Positions 5,164 to 5,592 of a stretch of DNA of 5,592 bases are shown piece after piece. The stretch spans positions 1 through 5,592 of the forward strand of contig CAAGEB010000087.1 in NCBI GenBank assembly GCA_900768705.1. The letters are read 5' to 3'. Both the position numbers and the translations under genes were made by a program. How positions within the stretch are numbered: the stretch's first letter is position 1; each line of letters opens with the position of its first letter. This DNA is from Oscillospiraceae bacterium. GTDB taxonomy: Bacteria > Bacillota > Clostridia > Oscillospirales > Ruminococcaceae. Below the pieces are notes generated by a model that was not told the origin of the DNA, searched no databases, and was given only the letters and a program-made list of their open reading frames with translations.

Positions 5164-5592
5164 TCACATAGAGATTGTAAAACTGTTTTCGGTATCTTCC
5201 GTACTTGCTTCGGCTGACTCGTCACCCTGTTCTGCGGCAGAGGCTTCCGACCGATTTTCTCGTTTTACCTTTAACCGTTCCTTTTGCAGTTCTGCCTGCT
5301 CCGGGTTTTTCCAAGCTATACAGCCGTCAAGATGAGACAGTAGGTGAGTTCTTGCCGTCTTGAATTCTTCTCCTATCATTCCCAGCCGCAGGAGCCATGT
5401 TCTGAAAGTGTATTTCTCGTTTGTGGATTCAGTAACCCGTCTTGAAGCACATTTCTGAGTCAGCGCCTGATGAGTAATTGCAAGGCAGAACTGGATATAT
5501 GCTTTGATTTTTCCTGCATGAAGAGTGGAATTGAACAGACGGAATTCTATTGTTCCCTTGCTGAACAGGCTGTGAAGATTAAGGCAATGGTA
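5164..5592 (-). CDS. Putative amidoligase (Amidoligase_2-like), N-terminus outside window
   Basis: Only the C-terminal 142 residues are in the window; the frame stays open to the right edge. It shows features I associate with the putative amidoligase family (Pfam Amidoligase_2), ATP-dependent carboxylate-amine ligases with a glutamine-synthetase-like fold. The visible region opens YHCLNLHSL, then GTIEFRLFNSTLHAGKIKAY (visible residues 13-32). The Glu-x-Arg of EFR and the FNSTLHAGK stretch are the most family-like parts. Next come NEKYTFRTWLLRLG, about 59-71, and HLDGCIAWK. The tail from about 110 is acidic, rich in Glu, Ser and Ala, and probably disordered. It is not clear whether the enzyme is complete because its nucleotide-binding part is not visible. 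It stops 11 nt before the cyclotransferase ATG. Internal ATG at 5379 is not a start because the family-like sequence continues upstream in frame. Confidence 0.82.
   Translation of the reverse strand, partial: YHCLNLHSLFSKGTIEFRLFNSTLHAGKIKAYIQFCLAITHQALTQKCASRRVTESTNEKYTFRTWLLRLGMIGEEFKTARTHLLSHLDGCIAWKNPEQAELQKERLKVKRENRSEASAAEQGDESAEASTEDTENSFTISM

Noticed and set aside
5099..5335. Plus-strand open frame of 78 codons
   Set aside because: Antisense to the ends of the cyclotransferase and amidoligase-like genes; the Ser-rich content mirrors the acidic tail on the other strand.

Overview
This window looks like the mobilisation region plus part of a cargo/transfer operon from an integrative conjugative or mobilisable element of a Gram-positive gut bacterium. 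Clostridia, and perhaps the Ruminococcus/Oscillospiraceae group, fit best. The evidence is the set of protein families (a MobP3/MobL-type relaxase, DUF6103, DUF3846, a putative amidoligase with an AIG2-like cyclotransferase), the strong purine-rich Shine-Dalgarno sites and the moderate G+C. The host is inferred from family resemblance, not from a database search. No rRNA, tRNA, CRISPR array, insertion sequence or integrase is visible.

Every supported gene lies on the minus strand, so the order of transcription runs from high to low coordinates. First comes a run of seven closely packed genes (5592 down to 2979): the C-terminal part of an amidoligase-like enzyme, an AIG2/gamma-glutamylcyclotransferase-like protein, a small single-pass membrane protein, two small acidic or unclassified proteins, a DUF3846 protein and a DUF6103 protein. 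Gaps range from 18 nt to an 11-nt overlap, so this is almost certainly one transcription unit. Second is a 339-bp non-coding stretch (2640-2978) full of inverted repeats, which is the best candidate for the origin of transfer and for the control region of the mob genes. Third is a two-gene mob operon: a ribbon-helix-helix accessory protein (2226-2639), then after 5 nt a large relaxase (from 2220, running off the left edge) with a C-terminal array of Sel1-like repeats.

Working model: the ribbon-helix-helix protein and possibly DUF6103, whose N-terminus also shows a strand-helix-helix pattern, bind the repeats and load the relaxase, whose HxH histidine motif and N-terminal tyrosines are present. 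The amidoligase and cyclotransferase pair would make and trim an amide- or gamma-glutamyl-linked product, perhaps on cell-wall or surface peptides at the donor-recipient contact. The membrane protein next to them resembles the N-terminal anchor of cell-wall-hydrolase-associated proteins of conjugative transposons but has no enzymatic domain. Start codons were assigned by Shine-Dalgarno position. In several cases this gives a shorter protein than the longest open frame, including one TTG and one GTG start.
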